Shown here one piece after another: positions 23,642 through 27,394 of a stretch of DNA of 27,394 nucleotides. The DNA is from Rodentolepis nana (taxonomy: Eukaryota; Platyhelminthes; Cestoda; Cyclophyllidea; Hymenolepididae): positions 1 through 27,394 of the forward strand of contig UZAE01000285.1 of assembly GCA_900617975.1 (NCBI GenBank), read 5' to 3'. The notes under the pieces are model-generated. The model was given only the letters and a program-made list of their open reading frames with translations. It was not told where the DNA came from and searched no databases. The position numbers and the translations under genes were made by a program. Every line of letters begins with the position of its first letter. Position 1 is the stretch's first letter.

Positions 23642-23663
23642 GTCCGTACAACTCTGTGTGCAG

Positions 23664-23817
23664 CGACCGTACAAACAGTGGCCACTAGCCTCTGTTTGTT
23701 TGACCTAATCCGCCATCCTGATCATGATCGAACCGGCGACCTGGGAGGTGCGACCGTACAAACAGTGGCCAATCATCAACCTCTGTTTAACCTAATCCCC
23801 CATCCTGATCATGAGTA
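23664..23817 (+). repeat. Direct duplication inside LTR copy 3, 87 bp period
   Basis: CGACCGTACAAACAGTGGCC occurs at 23664 and again at 23751, each time followed by the CTCTGTTT...CATCCTGATCATGA block. The joint carries extra sequence, ATCGAACCGGCGACC, absent from copies 1 and 2. The second unit is closer to copy 2. Confidence 0.85.
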
Positions 23818-25409
23818 GCTCCCTACGTGTACACACTAGATCCGCAATATACGTTCTGCATAAACGTGCTCCGTGCTACACATCTGTTTCCTTTATAGCT
23901 GGACTATAGCTTAGCTAGTTTCGGGAGTCTAGCTAGATGTAGGAGAATCTGCCAGAGATTTCTGAGTCGGTCAGGCTTTACTAAGGTAGCAATCCGCTAC
24001 AGAGTCAAATTCTGCAAGACGTTGGAAGCACATGAGTCAATATGTCTCGTGATCACACAAACACCTTCTCAAATGTAACCTAGCATAAATTGCGATGCCA
24101 AATACCCGACAATGTTAAGTTAATTAAATTTTTACTTCCATGAAAATTTCTGCATTGTCTATTTACGCGAAAATAAAAACGATCTGTACTATTTGCAAAA
24201 ATTAATTGTTTTTCAAGCTAAGCAAAAAGTGGAGTAGAAAAAGGAAATGAAATTTAATTTTTTGTTAAAGAGAAAACACTACTTAAAATTTCGACTTCAA
24301 GTGGACAATTATTTGTTCCTGACGCTAACATCACTCTCTTTGGGAAACGTAATCAAGGTGAAATTCGGAAATTGATTTTCATGAAAGAAGGATTTCGCCT
24401 ATGTAAGCGTTCTATTACTTCAATAACGAAGATTATACAATCATCACAAAATCACTTCAAATCAACCATTAATTGATAGTAGGAGCTTGAAGGTCAATTA
24501 GGTTTATTAACAGCCTAAGTTCCCATTGATTTTAACTCAATAGTTGAGACAAATTTTCCACCGGCATGAGTTTTTTTTACCATTTGTAAAAAAGATAGAT
24601 GTACTGTATTTTGCAGCGGAAAAAGAAACAACTCCCTTAGGAAGGCAACATTTTGGGGTCTTATAAGGTTTCATCAGTGCTGTCTTTTTTTGGAAAAGCA
24701 TTGGGCTTGCTTTAGTCACATAAGCGCCAAAAAGAAGTGTAATTTAAATGCTTCAAAAGGCAAGAGAAAATGACGTGAAATCGATGGTGTTAAATCACAT
24801 AGTAGAGTTATTTTACTGCATTTAGGGGTTTTATTGATTTTCGGCGGATGCACTCTTAAAATGTCTTTTTTAAACAAAACATGATGTTTTACAAAATATG
24901 TCAACCTACTAAATTCCATCCGGTATCTCATGGGACGACGTGTCTGACACTTTGAGCTTATTCAAGCATATCAACAGCAAAATACACAGTTATTCTTAAT
25001 CAAGGAGCACAAACCATTTTCTTTGAATAGGAAATTATGGCCTTGTCAACTTTCTCCAATTTGAATAATGCAATACCGACACTGTCCATGAATTTACTTA
25101 AGGGATTTTAACAGGGTTCATTTTCACGGTAAACAGAGCCTTTTGAGGAGTCAACCAAGTAGAGTCGGTTTGTAGTACCGAGTATAAACATTTATCGCGG
25201 TTAGAGTTTTCGACTCTCTTCGTTACTTTCCACCATTGAGTTTCGACGTGTAATGGCTGAGGTGGAGCAATATGTCACACCCAAAGATGTTAACTTGATG
25301 GTTCCAATTTGTCCCAAAGTTGGAGGAAAGACAAAAGTAATTGAATACGTCTTATTCAATGCTTAGAAAATTTTTCCACAGTGAAGAAATAACAGTTTGC
25401 CAATGATAG

Positions 25410-25514
25410 AAAAAATGCAGGGTTGATAATAAGTGTCTGAAGATTAAAGAGCTGGCAGTCGGGCTGGATATTCCACGTACTTCCGTCTCTACAGCCTTGA
25501 GGAGACATATATGA
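25410..25514 (+). pseudogene. Possible relic of a helix-turn-helix transposase
   Basis: A 34-codon frame contains LKIKELAVGLDIPRTSV followed by ALRRHI and a stop. The pattern of a basic/hydrophobic first helix with ELA, a turn and a second helix with a T/S-V core resembles the N-terminal helix-turn-helix of mariner/Tc1-type transposases and other DNA-binding HTH proteins. The frame is bounded upstream by stops and followed by TGA, so if real it is a fragment with frameshifts. A 37-codon frame starting MAEVEQYVTPKDV lies just upstream at 25253-25366 and may be another piece of the same decayed element. No DDE/D catalytic region or terminal inverted repeats are seen. The call rests on motif shape only. 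Confidence 0.3.
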
Positions 25515-26664
25515 ATGAAGATACCATTTTTCCATACCCCACTCACTCCTGTTTAACTTGTTTTTTTTTATTCTGTTTATTCAACCGAATCAAAAAACTT
25601 TGATTCAGATTAGCGCCCAAATTAGCGGTTATTTGTAATGCATTACCACCACCGACATATAAATGCTTTCTATTTTCCATCTACTACATATTTAGTCAGC
25701 ATTAAACCAGATAAGTTAATATTTAAGCCTTGCTTATTCATGCCATAAGAAACGTATGATTTACTACCACTCTCACCTCGCCCCGGCAAGCGGTGTGAGA
25801 AGAGTGAATATGTTTATGGTAAAGAGTGCTTTGTTTAAAGTGTGAATGCGACAGAAAATGGGTAAATAAATGGACGACTAGGTAAGTATTTAAAAAAAAT
25901 AATCGCGAGATAAAGTAAATAAAATCCGGAAAACTGAAAGTGTGAATAAAGCCTTTATTTCAAAATGTATATGTAGGCTCAAAATGCTCCGACTACAGTA
26001 TCCTTTTTCATTAATCTTTCCGTCTCATGTTCAGACGCGTTTCAACGAGACATTTGAAAGTGTGGTTTGCTGTTGTCTTCGGCGCAACCACGACAATTGA
26101 TGAAGGTAAAATTCGCAAGAAATAAGAAGTGAAAATGATATGAAACTAGTTGGAAGGGTGCAGTGTTCTTAACTGCTATGTGACCCTAATGGTAGCATTT
26201 TGGGCGACAAGATAAAGTGTTCCATATTCCAATGATCCATAGCCAACGATCATCAACATTAATGAAGTCGTTGAAATAACTTCAAAAGTGAAAAGTTTCT
26301 CATCCGATCCAATCGATTTTTTTCAGTTTTATTTTTCGCTCAGAGTGGGTGTTGAAATAAAAATGAAAAGCACATCTCTTTATAGTCACAATGCCAAGAA
26401 TTAGTAGTAATAGTTCCAACAATACTGTGCGATCAAAAGAAATCCTCCCATGGAGTTTTTAAATGAGGCCAATGGGTCATTGCAAAGAACTGTCAATTAA
26501 AACACAAGATCACATGTGAGAGTAATTTGTATAATTCGTGGCAGGTTTGTGGTTAGCTTTATTATTTTGTCTTAATAAAATGCTGAGCAATTGGAAAAAA
26601 AATTGAATTTTGAAAAGAAACCTTTATTCGATCATCATCCAGTATAATTGGTAGTGGTATTCGC

Positions 26665-26724
26665 GAGTCGATGGTGCAGTGGACATCGTATTCGCCTGCC
26701 ATATCGCACACGTCCAGTCAACGG
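26665..26724 (+). pseudogene. tRNA-Gly-like relic
   Basis: TGGTGCAGTGG at 26672-26682 fits the A box of a tRNA, and TTCGCCTGCCA at 26691-26701 looks like the anticodon-arm sequence of tRNA-Gly(GCC). The expected T arm and B box (GGTTCGA...) is not intact: the matching place reads GTCCAGTCAACGG. D-arm and acceptor pairing are poor. It is best read as a decayed tRNA gene or the head of an unrelated tRNA-derived SINE, and it would not make a functional tRNA. Confidence 0.35.
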
Positions 26725-26862
26725 AATAAACGATCCTACTGGTTATATCTAACTCCTAAGAAGGGTAGTAAACTTAGATTCTTTCAGTTTTAAAGTAACC
26801 TAAATTAACGATATGGTATGGCGTAGAAGTTGAATTTTTTATCTTAAAATTATCATTTTGAT

Positions 26863-27394
26863 GAGGTGCGCAATTGACTTACCTCCATGTGGTGCACCAT
26901 GGGCAACATATACTCATACGGCAAAAAGTCTATAAACCGGATCATATTCGACTATTTTTACAGTACTCACCTCACCTTTGTCCATATTCGACCATTTCAC
27001 AGTACTCACCTCACCTTTTTTCTTAAATTCGACCACTTCAACAGTACTCATCTTACCTTTTCTCTTCGACTTCTCACTTCAAACTACCATCACCCCACTG
27101 TATGTCAAATTCGACCCCTTCCACAGTACTCACCTCACCTTTGCTCTACTGTCGACTTCTTCCACAGTACTAACCTCACCTTTTTTCTACCTATTTCTCA
27201 CTTCAAACTACCATCACCCCACTGTATGTCATATACCTCTGACTTCAAACTACCATCACCCCACTGTATGTCATATTTCACCACTTCCACAGTACTCACC
27301 TCGCCTTTTTTCTACCTTCAGTTAACGTCTGTCTCCAAACCATCAAGACCCCAATGTATGTCATATTCGACTACTTTCATGGTACTCACCTCAC
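26863..27394 (+). mobile_element. SINE-like element, copy J, expanded middle, cut by window end
   Basis: A forward head (GAGGTGCGCAATTGACTTACC, CCATGTGGTGCACCATGGGC, CATACGGCAAAAAGTC, AAACCGG) is followed by many repeats of the middle section in place of the single section of other copies. The 3' part (GAAGTCAACT, CGCCTGCCATTTG) is not reached before the window ends, so the element exceeds 530 bp against about 325 bp for a normal copy. The AGTTGACTTC block after AACCGG is missing; the head jumps straight to ATCATATTCGACT, suggesting a deletion or unequal exchange at the first joint. Confidence 0.85.
26944..27394 (+). repeat. Minisatellite-like array within SINE J, ~41 bp period
   Basis: The motif GTACTCACCTCAC or a close variant begins at 26963, 27002, 27044, 27126, 27167, 27292 and 27382. 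The spacings are 39, 42, 82, 41, 125 and 90, close to multiples of 41-45 bp. Longer units also carry CTTCAAACTACCATCACCCC and CACTGTATGTCATATTCGAC, so short (~41) and long (~82-90) units alternate. The array continues past the window end. A 115-codon open frame (26978-27325) follows the near-multiple-of-three period and is not a gene. Confidence 0.88.

Larger units (their letters stand above)
23512..24001 (+). mobile_element. Solo LTR-like element, copy 3, with internal duplications and 4 bp TSD
   Basis: The element runs from TGTAGGACACG to GTAGCAATCCGCTACA and is flanked by GAGT at 23508-23511 and 24002-24005. It is about 490 bp, roughly 150 bp longer than copy 2, because two parts are duplicated (separate entries). 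The poly(A) signal is changed to CATAAA at 23859-23864. Since the duplications lie inside a single flanking pair, they belong to this insertion and are not two independent insertions. Overlapping open frames of 60-95 codons here are products of the repeat. Confidence 0.8.
24006..26862. other. AT-rich non-coding DNA with two weak relics
   Basis: Contains a possible transposase fragment at 25410-25514 and a tRNA-like relic at 26665-26724 (separate entries). Minus-strand frames of 60 and 71 codons at 24537-24931 have no recognisable domain. Nothing else is recognised. Confidence 0.5.

Noticed and set aside
23506..23818. Overlapping open frames of 60-95 codons on both strands
   Set aside because: They fall within the duplicated LTR copy 3 and simply follow its direct repeats.
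26978..27325. 115-codon open frame, the longest in the window
   Set aside because: It lies wholly in the tandemly expanded SINE middle. Its repeated TTSTVLT-type peptide follows from a period near a multiple of three, and there is no domain.

Overview
The window reads as nuclear DNA from an animal, most likely an invertebrate. It is strongly AT-rich, has long non-coding stretches, scattered microsatellites and many C or G homopolymers, and carries short retroposed repeats. I found no bacterial signals: no operons, no Shine-Dalgarno-led ORFs, no long CDS. The longest open frame is about 115 codons and lies in a tandem repeat. I cannot name the species from sequence alone.

Two interspersed repeat families account for nearly all recognisable structure. 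The first is a ~300-330 bp SINE-like element in ten copies: + strand near 1941, 6279, 11145 and 26863; - strand near 7321, 10456, 13913, 15203, 17476 and 17926. It has a conserved head (CGATAGACTTACCTCC), a pyrimidine-rich middle, a conserved 3' part (CGCCTGCCATTTG) and a short A/T-rich tail. Five copies have clear target-site duplications of 10-17 bp, so the outer ends are well defined and target-primed retroposition is the likely mechanism. The second is a ~343 bp LTR-like element in three copies, all on the + strand, at 609, 16592 and 23512. It runs TGT...ACA, has a poly(A) signal and, in two copies, 4 bp duplications. No internal gag/pol region is present, so these are solo LTRs or a non-autonomous (TRIM-like) family. 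A faint relative may lie near 9090-9226.

Several copies carry secondary tandem amplification. The first LTR copy ends in five ~42 bp units, each with the hairpin GTAGCAATCCGCTAC. The third LTR copy has two internal duplications. The SINE at the right edge has its middle expanded into an array with ~41 bp periodicity.

Between the repeats is AT-rich sequence in which I recognise no gene. Weak exceptions are a degraded helix-turn-helix transposase fragment (25410-25514), a tRNA-Gly-like relic (26665-26724), a promoter-like cluster of CCAAT and GC boxes (3008-3085) and an unassigned open patch (3733-4048). The window looks like intergenic or intronic DNA dominated by retroposons, with no genes working together in it.
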